In this document: piece by piece, positions 1 to 8,187 of the stretch
Position numbering within the stretch: position 1 is the first letter of the stretch
Layout: every line of letters starts with the position of its first letter
Assembly: GCF_003438495.1 (NCBI RefSeq)
Contig: NZ_QSSH01000008.1
Span: 1 to 41,555, forward strand
DNA from: Collinsella sp. TF05-9AC
GTDB taxonomy: Bacteria; Actinomycetota; Coriobacteriia; Coriobacteriales; Coriobacteriaceae
DNA: 41,555 bases
Direction of reading: 5' to 3'
Notes under the pieces: model-generated
What the model saw: only the letters and a program-made list of their open reading frames with translations
What the model was told of the DNA's origin: nothing
The model's database searches: none
Position numbers and translations under genes: made by a program

Positions 1-50
1 TGTTTTCATCTGAACGACTTTGCGAAGCAACCGGAGTGAAGATGAAAACA
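1..50. repeat. 10-bp perfect inverted repeat at the window edge
   Basis: TGTTTTCATC (1-10) is the exact reverse complement of GATGAAAACA (41-50), with a 30-nt interior. There is no T-tract, so it does not look like a simple terminator. It lies about 115 nt upstream of purE and could be an operator or the remainder of an element that begins outside the window. The function is not known. Confidence 0.5.
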
Positions 51-95
51 CCAGACCGCCGCGGGGCACCCGCAGACCGCAGGGACGGGAGAAGC

Positions 96-101
96 TATAC
101 T
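96..101 (+). promoter_or_regulatory. possible -10 box for purE
   Basis: TATACT at 96-101 matches the -10 consensus at 5 of 6 positions and lies about 64 nt upstream of the purE start. No convincing -35 box is seen 16-18 nt upstream, so this is weakly supported. Confidence 0.3.
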
Positions 102-164
102 ACTCTCAGTAGTTAAGGGTCGCGGATCCGCCGCGTCGCCGCTCTCAACAGGAGGTCTTTGTTT

Positions 165-629
165 ATGGCAGATCAAAAGCCGGTCGTCGGGATCATCATG
201 GGTTCCAAGTCCGATCTGGGCGTTATGGAAGGTTGCACCGCCGAGCTCGAGGCGCTGGGTGTGCCCTATGAGCTCGTCATTGCGAGCGCACACCGCACGC
301 CGGCGAAGGTCCACGAGTGGGCCTCGACTGCCGCCGATCGCGGTATCAAAGTGATTATCGCCGCCGCCGGCAAGGCTGCTCACCTGGGTGGTGTCGTGGC
401 TGCCTTTACGCCGCTGCCGGTTATCGGCGTGCCTATGAAGACAAGTGACCTGGGCGGTATGGATTCGCTGCTGTCGATGGTGCAGATGCCTTCGGGTGTG
501 CCCGTGGCCTGCGTTGCCATCAACGGCGCCAAGAACGCCGCTATCTATGCTACGCAGATCCTGGGCGCCTGCGACCCCGAGTATCGCAAGGTTATCGAGA
601 AGATGAAGCAGGAGATGGCCGACGCCTAG
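165..629 (+). CDS. purE: 5-(carboxyamino)imidazole ribonucleotide mutase PurE
   Basis: Cytosolic enzyme of de novo purine synthesis that interconverts N5-CAIR and CAIR. The 154-residue product has the usual class I PurE length. It shows the N-terminal GSKSD nucleotide/phosphate loop (residues 13-17), the SAHRTP motif with the expected catalytic His43, and a conserved AAGKAAHLGG segment followed by the LPVIGVP strand. The ATG at 165 was chosen because GGAGG at 151-155 sits 9 nt upstream. A TTG at 159 in the same frame would be only 3 nt from the Shine-Dalgarno. No purK is seen beside it. The other purine genes (purF, purM, purN) start 3.1 kb downstream, separated by unrelated genes. Function is secure from family motifs. 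Confidence 0.96.
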   Translation: MADQKPVVGIIMGSKSDLGVMEGCTAELEALGVPYELVIASAHRTPAKVHEWASTAADRGIKVIIAAAGKAAHLGGVVAAFTPLPVIGVPMKTSDLGGMDSLLSMVQMPSGVPVACVAINGAKNAAIYATQILGACDPEYRKVIEKMKQEMADA

Positions 630-664
630 GCGTTCCGCCGTTTCACCGCAGTATAAGGAGAGCC

Positions 665-1663
665 ATGTCCGACTATCAGGGAAAACGATTCAAGGCTTCT
701 CAGATTCCCGATCCGTCGAAGCCAGGTGCTGCCCGTGCGGCACAGCAGGGTCGGACATCCTCTCCTCAGCAGCCGCGCGCGCCGCGTTCTGTAACGCCGA
801 CGTCCCATCGCCGTCAGGATACGCCGGCTGCGTATCGCCCTTCGTCTTATAGCACCGCTAAGAAGCCGCCCCGGTCTTCATCGCATGCCGCGCCGTCGGA
901 TTATACCGAGCCGCCGCGCAAAAAGCGCCGCTCCATCATTCCCATTCTGCTCATCATCATCGGTATCGGTCTGATTGTTGCCGCCGCTGCCATCTTTATC
1001 AATGCGCAGATCGGTTACAAGCAGGCGAGCGAGTCGTACCAAAAGATCGAAGAGCAATATGCGCCCGCTAAGGACGCCAGCGGCGTGCCGGTTATCGACT
1101 TTAATGCCCTTGCCCAGACAAATCCCGAGGTCGTCGGTTGGATTTACGCACCGGGCACCAACATTAACTATCCAGTAGTGCAGGCTACTGATAACTCCAA
1201 GTACCTCAACACGTTGTTCGATGGCACGTCCAACGCATCGGGTGCTATCTTCTTGGATTACGAGGACAATGCGCCCGGCATGGTGGATCAGCAGACTACG
1301 ATCTATGGTCACCACATGAACGACGGATCGATGTTCAATGTGATCTCGGACACGACCGATCAGGCGACGTTCGACAGCATAGAGTACGTGTATTACATCA
1401 CGCGCGACGCCACCTATAAGCTGCGTCCGCTGGCGACCAAAGTTGTCGAGGACACGTATGCCAAGGCGCGCATACCCAATTTTGAGGGCGACGACGGGCT
1501 CAAGAACTACCTGTCCGAGATGCTCGACGGTGCCTCTGCCGTGGCGAGCGATGCCACCGATCGTGCTGCTTCGGCAACCAAGGTCGTAACGCTTGTGACC
1601 TGTCGTTCGTTATCGCTGAGCAACACGCGTGCTGTCATGGTGCTCACGCCGGTCGAGGAATAA
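665..1663 (+). CDS. class B sortase
   Basis: Membrane-anchored cysteine transpeptidase that would join surface proteins to peptidoglycan or to pilin subunits. Residues 1-88 are a Pro/Ser/Arg/Lys-rich, probably disordered cytoplasmic tail, longer than in most sortases. Residues about 89-112 form one hydrophobic membrane segment, and the rest is the extracellular sortase fold. The triad is visible: His216/His217 in YGHHM, Cys313 in LVTC, and Arg322 in NTR. The TLVTC context and the long loop between His and Cys fit class B. The start ATG at 665 has AAGGAG just upstream. No LPxTG- or NPxTN-type substrate gene is seen next to it, so the substrates must be encoded elsewhere. It follows purE by 35 nt and may be co-transcribed with it. 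Confidence 0.9.
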   Translation: MSDYQGKRFKASQIPDPSKPGAARAAQQGRTSSPQQPRAPRSVTPTSHRRQDTPAAYRPSSYSTAKKPPRSSSHAAPSDYTEPPRKKRRSIIPILLIIIGIGLIVAAAAIFINAQIGYKQASESYQKIEEQYAPAKDASGVPVIDFNALAQTNPEVVGWIYAPGTNINYPVVQATDNSKYLNTLFDGTSNASGAIFLDYEDNAPGMVDQQTTIYGHHMNDGSMFNVISDTTDQATFDSIEYVYYITRDATYKLRPLATKVVEDTYAKARIPNFEGDDGLKNYLSEMLDGASAVASDATDRAASATKVVTLVTCRSLSLSNTRAVMVLTPVEE

Positions 1664-1727
1664 GTTGTTCGAGAGTAGCTAAAAAAGCCCCGTTCCAAAT
1701 TGGCTACTCGACGACGGTAAGGGAGAA

Positions 1728-2147
1728 ATGATGCTCGAGAACGGCAAATCGATGCCTTCGGTTGATGCTTGGCTGCGCGAAGCCAAGGCCGATGTTTCGG
1801 CGGCTGATTGTGGGATGTACCTGACACACAACGGTGTGGTGCGCGCGACGCCCAAGGCCGAAGTGCGCGGAGTCGAGACCGATGGCGTGGCGCCAGGCCA
1901 CAAGGTGGGCGGCATGGTGTTTGGCTTCGATGCCGAAAAGGTGCAGGCCGCTATCGAGGCGACGCGCACGATGCCGGGTATCGGCTATGTGCGCGTGTGG
2001 CTGGCGAGCGGCGAGCTTACCGTGGGCGACGACATCATGCTCGTGCTCATTGGCGGAGACATTCGCCCGCATGTGGTCGATGCGCTGCAGTCGCTCGTCG
2101 GCACCATCAAGAACGAGTGCGTGAGCGAGGTCGAGCGCGAGGCGTAA
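1728..2147 (+). CDS. MoaE-like molybdopterin synthase large-subunit homologue
   Basis: The 139-residue product has the layout of MoaE, the large subunit of molybdopterin synthase: an N-terminal segment ending in NGVVR (compare the family's xGxVR), a central helix, then the SGELTVGDD strand, a DIRPHVVDAL helix and a final IK segment. In canonical MoaE the catalytic lysines lie in a K(x)nWKKE-like C-terminus. Here only one lysine (in TIKNE) is retained and the PxWKKE part is missing, so catalytic activity is doubtful. The start is ATG 1728 (an ATG also follows at 1731), with AAGGGA at 1719-1724. No other molybdenum-cofactor gene is seen in the window, so the context does not support a particular role. 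A diverged MoaE-fold protein is the safest reading. Confidence 0.65.
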   Translation: MMLENGKSMPSVDAWLREAKADVSAADCGMYLTHNGVVRATPKAEVRGVETDGVAPGHKVGGMVFGFDAEKVQAAIEATRTMPGIGYVRVWLASGELTVGDDIMLVLIGGDIRPHVVDALQSLVGTIKNECVSEVEREA

Positions 2148-2180
2148 GGCCTCGTCGGCAATCCGAGTCTGTCTATAGCG

Positions 2181-2221
2181 AAAGCCCGCCGGCAGTTCAT
2201 GTAGATCTGCCAGCGGGCTTT
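2181..2221. terminator. bidirectional terminator between convergent genes
   Basis: AAAGCCCGCCGGCAG pairs with CTGCCAGCGGGCTTT around an 11-nt loop, giving a strong stem with A-run and T-run flanks on opposite sides. It lies between the plus-strand MoaE-like gene and the minus-strand membrane gene and can serve both. Confidence 0.85.
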
Positions 2222-2253
2222 GATGTGTTGGAGCTATTTTGCTCTGGCGTTTG

Positions 2254-3483
2254 CTACACGCGTGTGGCGTCCTTGGGGCTCATGGTCATACTCTGAAAAC
2301 GGTTCTCCATATATTCGTTATCGAAATGCTTGTCATAGAACTGTGCGACGGGAATATTTCGAACGGTTCCGTTGACGCGCTGATACCAATAGTCGAGCGA
2401 TTGCAACGTCATGACGCCGTCGATCAACATGACGGCGGTCAGGATGACGGTAGCAGAGTAGCGGCGTTTCCATGGAATCATATTGATGAGCTTAAGCAGG
2501 TGCGGCAGCAAGACCTTGATCCAGATGAGGCCACCCAGGCCCCACATGCAGGCAAACGGCGTGCATGTGCGTCCCCCGGTCAATACCGCGATGGGATCGG
2601 GCATGCCGAATAGCCTAATGTGTGAATAGCTCCACGACACCACGCCAAATGAGGTCTGCATAAACCAGCCTACAAACACCTCGAAAGCGCCGCCGATCAG
2701 GGCACTTACCAGGAAAATGATCAGAGGATTCTTTTTATAGAAGCGGTTGAGCGCCATGGTCATGAGCACCGCGCCAAATCCGTAGATGGGGCTAAAGGGG
2801 CCAAATAGCATACCGGCACGGTCCTGATAGACGCCGGGATCGACGACGACCATATGCCAGACTTCCTCGAGAATGAGACCTAACACGCTGCAGACGAAGA
2901 ATACCCAGAACAGGTTGAAGTAGTTGAGCTTGATGTAGCCCTCGCCGGTTTCGTCGCGGCCGAGCATCCCCTCGGCGGCGGCATCGCGGTCGAGCATCTC
3001 TTGCAGACGGCGCTGCAGTTCGCGCTCCTGGCGTAGCGTGGGGTCGACGGTGGCCGACAGCGCAATGAGGATGACAAGCTGGACGGCGGGGCGCAGCAGG
3101 AAGGGTCCGATGCCCTGGAGCATCACGTCAACTAAAAGCTCGACGACGGTAAACGCGATAAGGATGTAGGAAAGACGGGCGGCGTTGCGGCGCTGGTTCT
3201 TGATGAGGTCCAGGCCAAAGATGATCAAGATGACGGCACTGGCAGCCGAGAGCATGATGCCGGCGACGGTAAGGCCGACTGCGACGAGCGTGTTGTCGCC
3301 GAGGTTGGCGGCGGCGTTGCCGTTGATGAGCGCGGTGATGACCTGCCACATAAAGGCGCCGACCGACGGGAGCGTACCAACACCGGACAGGATGCACAGG
3401 ACGGCATACACCTTAATGATGAGGGGGATCTTCTTGACCTCCGTGACGCTGGGGACGCTGGGGTCGAGTTCGTTTCGATCCAT
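2254..3483 (-). CDS. multi-spanning membrane protein with ABC_trans_CmpB (DUF1113-type) domain
   Basis: A 409-residue integral membrane protein. The N-terminal half has about five hydrophobic segments. A charged stretch rich in Arg/Glu/Asp follows (around residue 180-215). The C-terminal part matches the 'putative ABC-transporter type IV / CmpB' family, with the FGPFSPIYGFGA segment and the family-like GGRTCTPFACMWGLGGL motif. No ATPase partner is encoded nearby and transport activity has not been established for this family, so the name is only a family label. The start at 3483 (MDRNELDP) was chosen because AGAAAGG lies 6 nt upstream. Reading further upstream in this frame gives a basic, non-conserved extension. 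It is divergent from purF and convergent with the MoaE-like gene. Confidence 0.75.
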   Translation of the reverse strand: MDRNELDPSVPSVTEVKKIPLIIKVYAVLCILSGVGTLPSVGAFMWQVITALINGNAAANLGDNTLVAVGLTVAGIMLSAASAVILIIFGLDLIKNQRRNAARLSYILIAFTVVELLVDVMLQGIGPFLLRPAVQLVILIALSATVDPTLRQERELQRRLQEMLDRDAAAEGMLGRDETGEGYIKLNYFNLFWVFFVCSVLGLILEEVWHMVVVDPGVYQDRAGMLFGPFSPIYGFGAVLMTMALNRFYKKNPLIIFLVSALIGGAFEVFVGWFMQTSFGVVSWSYSHIRLFGMPDPIAVLTGGRTCTPFACMWGLGGLIWIKVLLPHLLKLINMIPWKRRYSATVILTAVMLIDGVMTLQSLDYWYQRVNGTVRNIPVAQFYDKHFDNEYMENRFQSMTMSPKDATRV

Positions 3484-3730
3484 ACATAACCTTTCTCGTT
3501 TTGCTGTAGGTACAAGGATACGCCGCCGACCTGCTAAAAGACAGGACAAACGACCCAATTGCAGCAATGTAAGCCCTAGCGGTGGACGAGACGCGTCGCG
3601 ACGGAAGCATGCGGGATCGTCGGCCCCGAGGCGGTTGCCCAATAAAATGTTTGGCTGCAAAACGGATTATAAGCTCGGTGGGCTTTTAAAAAGCGCTGTT
3701 CATGCGCGGGAGTGCTTGTCTTGCCGTGCG

Positions 3731-3736
3731 TATAAT
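3731..3736 (+). promoter_or_regulatory. -10 box of the probable purF promoter
   Basis: TATAAT is a perfect -10 consensus 42 nt before the purF ATG. The -35 position (about 3708-3713) is poor, so an activator or extended contacts may be needed. The rest of the 294-nt gap 3484-3777 contains a small hairpin (3671-3687) and no gene that I can support. Confidence 0.5.
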
Positions 3737-3777
3737 AGGGCAGGTAACGCCAAATAACGAGGCTCTGAGGGGATGCC

Positions 3778-5448
3778 ATGTCTCAAGAAACCATCCGCGC
3801 GGCCGAGCGTGCCGCGGGACAGGTGAAGACCATGTCGACGTATGATCCGGACTCCGACCAGCTGCATGAGGAATGCGGCATTTTTGGTGTGTGGGCACCC
3901 GATCGCGATGTGGCTCGACTGACGTACTTTGGTCTGCGCGCGCTACAGCATCGCGGCCAGGAATCGGCGGGAATCGCCGTGGGTGATGGCGGCACGGTTA
4001 TGGTTCGCAAGGACCTGGGCCTGCTCGACCGCGTGTTCTCCAACGCCGACCTGTCGACACTCTCCGGCCAGCTGGCCGTGGGCCACGTGCGCTATGGCAC
4101 TGCCGGTGCCAAGAGCTGGGAGGCCTCTCAGCCGCACCTCTCTACCATCAATAGCGTCATTATCGCGCTCGCGCACAACGGTACCCTCGTCAACACCGAC
4201 GAGCTGCGCCGCCAGCTGATCGAGCTGGGCGTGCCGTTCCTTTCCAATTCGGATTCCGAGGTCGCGACTAAGCTTATCGGTTACTTTACTCAGCGTACAG
4301 GCCATCTACGCGAGGGCATTCGCAAGACCATGGAGCTCGTGCGCGGCGGCTATGCCATGACGCTCATCAACGAGCAGGCGCTCTACGCATTCCGCGATCC
4401 GCACGGCATTCGCCCGCTCGTGCTGGGCAAGCTGGTGGACGAGGGTCTGGACCAAGCCGATGCCGCATCCGTTTCGCAGCTGCCGTCGCAGGACGGCGCC
4501 GCGACGGTCGACGCCACCACCCATGTCACCCGCGCCGGCGGCTGGGTCGTTGCTTCCGAGACGTGCGCGCTCGACATTGTGGGCGCCGAGTTTGTTCGTG
4601 ACGTCCGTCCCGGCGAGATCTTGCGCATCAGCGCCGAGGGCCTTGTGTCCGAGCAGGGCGTGCCTGCCGCCGAAGAGCCTGCTAACTGCATCTTTGAGCA
4701 GGTCTACTTCGCTCGCCCCGACTCCATCATGAACGGCAAGAGCGTCTACGCCTGCCGTTATGACATGGGTCGTCAGCTGGCACACGAGGAGCCCGTCGAG
4801 GCCGACCTGGTCATCGGCGTGCCCGATTCCGGCCTGCCGCCCGCGGAGGGTTATTCGCACGAGAGCGGTATTCCCTTTGGCGAGGGCCTTATCAAGAACC
4901 GCTACGTGGGCCGTACGTTTATCGAACCCACGCAGGAGCTGCGCGCCATGGGCGTGCGTATGAAACTCAACCCGCTGCGCGACAACATCGAGGGCAAGCG
5001 CCTGGTCGTCATCGACGACTCCATCGTGCGCGGCACCACCATGGTGCAGCTCGTCAAGATGCTACGCAACGCCGGCGCCAAGGAGATTCATATCCGCATC
5101 AACTCACCCGAGGTTATCTGGCCGTGCTTCTACGGTATCGATACCGACGTGCAGTCGCAGCTTATCAGCGCCAACAAGACGGTCGACGAGATTTGCGAGT
5201 ATATCGGCGCCGATTCGCTGGCCTTCCTTTCGGTCGAGGGCCTGCTTAAGGTCATGCCCAAGGGCGGTTACTGCGATGCGTGCTTTACCGGCCGCTACCC
5301 CGTGGCGATTCCCGAGAGTTTTGGCCGCGACAAGTTCATGGAGGGCTTTAAGCCCCGCAACCTGGACAAGCCGCTGCACTTTGATGACGACGCCGTGGTC
5401 GAGAAATACGACGACCGCAGCTGGGAAGAGGAGCACGGCGAGGCCTAA
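3778..5448 (+). CDS. purF: amidophosphoribosyltransferase PurF (Fe-S type)
   Basis: Catalyses the first committed step of purine synthesis: PRPP plus glutamine to 5-phosphoribosylamine. The 556 residues comprise an N-terminal Ntn glutaminase domain with nucleophile Cys33 in EECGIFGV and a C-terminal phosphoribosyltransferase domain with the PRPP loop VVIDDSIVRGTT near residue 410. Cysteines near residues 304, 448, 500 and 503 (CIFEQV, PCFYG, CDAC) match the four ligands of the structural [4Fe-4S] cluster of the Bacillus-type enzyme. Residues 1-32 should be a propeptide removed to expose Cys33. It is longer than the 11 residues known in B. subtilis. The start at 3778 has GAGGGG just upstream, and a second ATG (residue 19) is possible. 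purM follows after 157 nt. Confidence 0.96.
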   Translation: MSQETIRAAERAAGQVKTMSTYDPDSDQLHEECGIFGVWAPDRDVARLTYFGLRALQHRGQESAGIAVGDGGTVMVRKDLGLLDRVFSNADLSTLSGQLAVGHVRYGTAGAKSWEASQPHLSTINSVIIALAHNGTLVNTDELRRQLIELGVPFLSNSDSEVATKLIGYFTQRTGHLREGIRKTMELVRGGYAMTLINEQALYAFRDPHGIRPLVLGKLVDEGLDQADAASVSQLPSQDGAATVDATTHVTRAGGWVVASETCALDIVGAEFVRDVRPGEILRISAEGLVSEQGVPAAEEPANCIFEQVYFARPDSIMNGKSVYACRYDMGRQLAHEEPVEADLVIGVPDSGLPPAEGYSHESGIPFGEGLIKNRYVGRTFIEPTQELRAMGVRMKLNPLRDNIEGKRLVVIDDSIVRGTTMVQLVKMLRNAGAKEIHIRINSPEVIWPCFYGIDTDVQSQLISANKTVDEICEYIGADSLAFLSVEGLLKVMPKGGYCDACFTGRYPVAIPESFGRDKFMEGFKPRNLDKPLHFDDDAVVEKYDDRSWEEEHGEA

Positions 5449-5461
5449 AGCCTGCCATGTA

Positions 5462-5493
5462 GGGACAGGTTTATTTTGGTAGGTTTTACCTGC
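5462..5493. repeat. copy of the GGTTTATTTTGG intergenic repeat
   Basis: GGGACAGGTTTATTTTGG and the next 14 nt match both arms of the larger inverted repeat at 16407-16582. It sits directly after the purF stop. Downstream, at 5510-5536, CGGCGCGCG pairs with CGCGCGCCG around a 9-nt loop, without a T-tract. Confidence 0.7.
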
Positions 5494-5605
5494 TGTTTTG
5501 TTGATATGACGGCGCGCGTTGTTATGGCGCGCGCCGAAATGAACGCAACTATGAGCACCGTTTGGCGCCCGCGCGGCGCCACGGTAGTGGGAGAGGAAAG
5601 CTCAG

Positions 5606-6709
5606 ATGAGCGACAGCAAGCATGTGACGTATGAGGATGCCGGCGTCGATACCGCCGAGGGCGGCCGCGCCGTCGACGCGATTAAGCAGATGGTCAAGGA
5701 CACCAATCGCCCCGAGGTTATCGGCGGCATCGGCGGCTTCGGTGGCCTGTTCTCGGCTGCCGCGCTTAAGGATATGGAAGACCCGATTCTGATTAGCGGT
5801 ACCGACGGCGTGGGCACCAAGCTCGTGCTCGCCCAGATCATGGATCGCCACGAGACGGTGGGCCAGGACCTGGTCGCTATGTGCGTCAACGACATTCTGG
5901 CTTCGGGCGCCGAGCCGCTGTTCTTCCTGGACTACGTTGCCATCGGCCACATCGAGGCCGAGCACATGGCAAAGATCATCAAGGGCGTGGCCGATGGCTG
6001 TAAGCTCGCGGGCTGCGCGCTCGTGGGCGGTGAGATGGCCGAGCACCCCGGCGTCATGGCTCCGGCCGACTACGACCTTGCCGGCTTTACCGTGGGCGTC
6101 GTCGACCGTCCCAAGATGCTCGACCCCGCAAACGTCCGCCCGGGCGATGTGATCCTGGGCCTGCCTTCCACCGGCGTGCACTCCAACGGCTACTCGCTCG
6201 TGCGCAAGGTCATCGGCGTCGACGGCATTAAGCCGGGCACGCCCGAGGCCGCCGCTAAGGCGGAGGAGCTGAGCCGTCCGCTCGAGGAGCTCGGCGGTGC
6301 TTCGCTGGCAGACGCCCTGCTGGCTCCCACGCGCATCTACGTCAAGCCGATTCTGGAGCTGCTGCGCGGCGGCGCTCCGGTGCACGCCATTGCCCACATC
6401 ACTGGCGGCGGTATTACCGAGAACCTCAACCGCGCGCTCGCCGACGACGTCGACGCCGTGGTCACCCGCAACGGTGCCGAGATGGGCTGGGACGTTCCTC
6501 CCGTCATCACCTACGTGTCGCGCCAGGCCGAGCTCGCGCCCAACGAGGCATGCAAGACCTTCAACATGGGCGTCGGCCTGTGCCTGATCGTCGCTCCCGA
6601 GGACGAGGCCGCGGTGACCGAGGCCCTGGTCGCGCTGGGCGAGAAGCCGTTCCGCGTGGGCGAGTGCGTCGAGGGCTCCGGTAAGGTCGTGTACTCCGAT
6701 GAGCGCTAA
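5606..6709 (+). CDS. purM: phosphoribosylformylglycinamidine cyclo-ligase PurM
   Basis: ATP-dependent closure of FGAM to AIR in purine synthesis. The 367-residue product has the PurM/AIR synthase signatures: GGFGGLF near the N-terminus, SGTDGVGTK, a central GEMAEHPG segment, GLPSTGVHSNGYSLVRK, and HITGGGITENLNR before the C-terminal domain. It is slightly longer than the usual ~345 residues, with the extra length at the N-terminus. The ATG at 5606 is preceded by GAGAGGAAAG. The stop lies inside the start of purN (11-nt overlap), so the two are translationally coupled. Function is secure. Confidence 0.96.
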   Translation: MSDSKHVTYEDAGVDTAEGGRAVDAIKQMVKDTNRPEVIGGIGGFGGLFSAAALKDMEDPILISGTDGVGTKLVLAQIMDRHETVGQDLVAMCVNDILASGAEPLFFLDYVAIGHIEAEHMAKIIKGVADGCKLAGCALVGGEMAEHPGVMAPADYDLAGFTVGVVDRPKMLDPANVRPGDVILGLPSTGVHSNGYSLVRKVIGVDGIKPGTPEAAAKAEELSRPLEELGGASLADALLAPTRIYVKPILELLRGGAPVHAIAHITGGGITENLNRALADDVDAVVTRNGAEMGWDVPPVITYVSRQAELAPNEACKTFNMGVGLCLIVAPEDEAAVTEALVALGEKPFRVGECVEGSGKVVYSDER

Positions 6710-7400
6710 CGAGCAGATGGCTGCTGCCGAGGGCCTGGGCTTTGTGCCCTACACCCGTCCGACCGGCACCGATACGGCCGAGCCGCTCAAGATCGGTGTG
6801 CTCATCAGCGGTTCGGGTACCAACCTGCAGGCGCTGATCGATCTGATCGCCGCCGGCAAGCTCAACGCTTCGATTGAGCTTGTGGTGTCGAGCCGTCCTT
6901 CGGCTAAGGGTTTGCAGCGCGCTGAGCGCGCGGGCATCCAGACGCTCACGCTGTCCAAGGATGTCTATGCCGACCCCATCGCCGCCGACGAGATCATCGC
7001 GCACGAGCTGCTCGAGCGCGGCTGCGAATATGTGGTCATGGCCGGTTACATGCGCATGGTGCACACGCCGCTGCTGGCGGCGTTTCCCAACCGCGTGGTC
7101 AACTTGCATCCGGCACTGCTGCCGAGCTTTACCGGCGCGCATGCGATCGACGATGCCTTTGCGCGCGGCGTCAAGGTAACCGGTGTGACCGTGCACTTTG
7201 CCAACGAGATCTACGACAACGGCCCCATCATCGCCCAGCGCGCGCTGGCTGTCGAGGAAGGTTGGGATGTCGACACGCTCGAGGAGCACATCCACGCGAT
7301 TGAGCACGTGCTGTATCCCGAGGTTGTTCAGATGCTCGCCGACGGCCGCGTCCACGTGCTGGAGAGCGGCAAGGTCGCAATTGACGCGCCTCGCGGCTAG
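6699..7400 (+). CDS. purN: phosphoribosylglycinamide formyltransferase PurN
   Basis: Transfers a formyl group from 10-formyl-THF to GAR. The core starts at about residue 31 with KIGVLISGSGTNLQAL. It continues to the catalytic block NLHPALLPSF (Asn and His) and the IYDNGPIIAQ segment with the catalytic Asp. The first ~30 residues are an extra, non-conserved N-terminal extension, so the 233 residues exceed the family's usual ~190-210. The ATG at 6699 overlaps the end of purM by 11 nt. A second ATG at 6717 would shorten the extension by six residues. Terminator 7432-7475 follows. Formyl-folate demand links it to the folP-folK gene at 27148. Confidence 0.94.
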   Translation: MSANEQMAAAEGLGFVPYTRPTGTDTAEPLKIGVLISGSGTNLQALIDLIAAGKLNASIELVVSSRPSAKGLQRAERAGIQTLTLSKDVYADPIAADEIIAHELLERGCEYVVMAGYMRMVHTPLLAAFPNRVVNLHPALLPSFTGAHAIDDAFARGVKVTGVTVHFANEIYDNGPIIAQRALAVEEGWDVDTLEEHIHAIEHVLYPEVVQMLADGRVHVLESGKVAIDAPRG

Positions 7401-7431
7401 CGGCGCACAGTACAATTTAGCCGAGTAGTCA

Positions 7432-7475
7432 GGGTGGTCATTGGCGCCAAGGCGCGCGTGGCCACCTTTTGTTTT
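7432..7475 (+). terminator. rho-independent terminator after purN
   Basis: GGTGGTCA (7433-7440) pairs with TGGCCACC with one G-U, an inner TTGGCGCCAA also folds, and TTTTGTTTT follows. It closes the purM-purN unit. Confidence 0.75.
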
Positions 7476-7552
7476 GGGTAGTCATCGGGAACGGGCTTTA
7501 ACGACTGGTCATTCAAGAACGTCGCAGGTGACTAGGTGAGAGAGGTGAGCGC

Positions 7553-8017
7553 ATGGCGGATAACGAAGCGCTGTTTACGCCTGAGCTGGTGTTTTTTGAT
7601 TGGGAGTGTGCGACGCCGGATGAGGTGTTCGCGCGGCTCGAGGGCGAGCTTGCACCACGTGGCTACATTGCATCCGGTTGGCTCGACGCCGTTCGCACGC
7701 GCGAGGATGCCTATCCCACGGGTCTTGCCATGCCGGCGGCAAACATTGCCATTCCGCATACCGATCCGGGGTTTGTGGCCAAGCCCTATATCGCGGTGGT
7801 GAAGCCCGCCGCGCCCGTGACATTTAACGCTATGGCTGGCATGGGCGCTCCGGTGTCGGCGCAGATCGTCATTAATCTGGGCATCGCCGAGCCGGGAGGC
7901 CAGGTCGAAGCCCTGCAGGCGCTCATGAACATCTTTATGGACGCCGATGCCGCAGCCGACGTGCTCGGCCAGACCACGTCCCAGGGCATGGTCGACGCCA
8001 TCCGCCGCCACTTCTAA
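7553..8017 (+). CDS. PTS sugar transporter subunit IIA, GatA-like
   Basis: A cytosolic phosphocarrier of the fructose/mannitol EIIA superfamily (PTS_EIIA_2), 154 residues. His69 in IAIPHTD is the expected phosphorylation site. The surrounding pattern (YPTGLAMP before it and VAKPYIAVVKP after it) resembles galactitol-type IIA (GatA). No IIB, IIC, sugar dehydrogenase or PTS regulator is visible in the window, so it either serves a permease encoded elsewhere or has a regulatory role. The start at 7553 has GAGAGAGG about 9 nt upstream. It lies between the purN terminator and a repeat-rich gap. Confidence 0.82.
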   Translation: MADNEALFTPELVFFDWECATPDEVFARLEGELAPRGYIASGWLDAVRTREDAYPTGLAMPAANIAIPHTDPGFVAKPYIAVVKPAAPVTFNAMAGMGAPVSAQIVINLGIAEPGGQVEALQALMNIFMDADAAADVLGQTTSQGMVDAIRRHF

Positions 8018-8037
8018 GGTGGGGCTGAGTCGGCACT

Positions 8038-8115
8038 TGGGGACTGTCCCTAACTGCCGGCTGCCAGAGCTGTCCCCTTTGCACCAAAATGGTGCAGATT
8101 AATCTGTCCCCAATG
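8038..8115. repeat. cluster of GGGGACTGTCCC-type palindromes
   Basis: Within 78 nt there are TTGGGGACTGTCCC (from 8038), a second CTGTCCCC (around 8070), the hairpin TGCACCAAAATGGTGCA, and a third CTGTCCCCAATGCACC. The CTGTCCCC core recurs at 9979-10049, 13186-13214, 13856-13910 and 25290-25330. It fits a REP-like intergenic family. Confidence 0.7.
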
Positions 8116-8187
8116 CACCAAGCGTGCCGCGGGGGCTGCGTTGTGACACAATGGCGTTTGTTCGATTCGTTATGCGAAAGGCCAACT

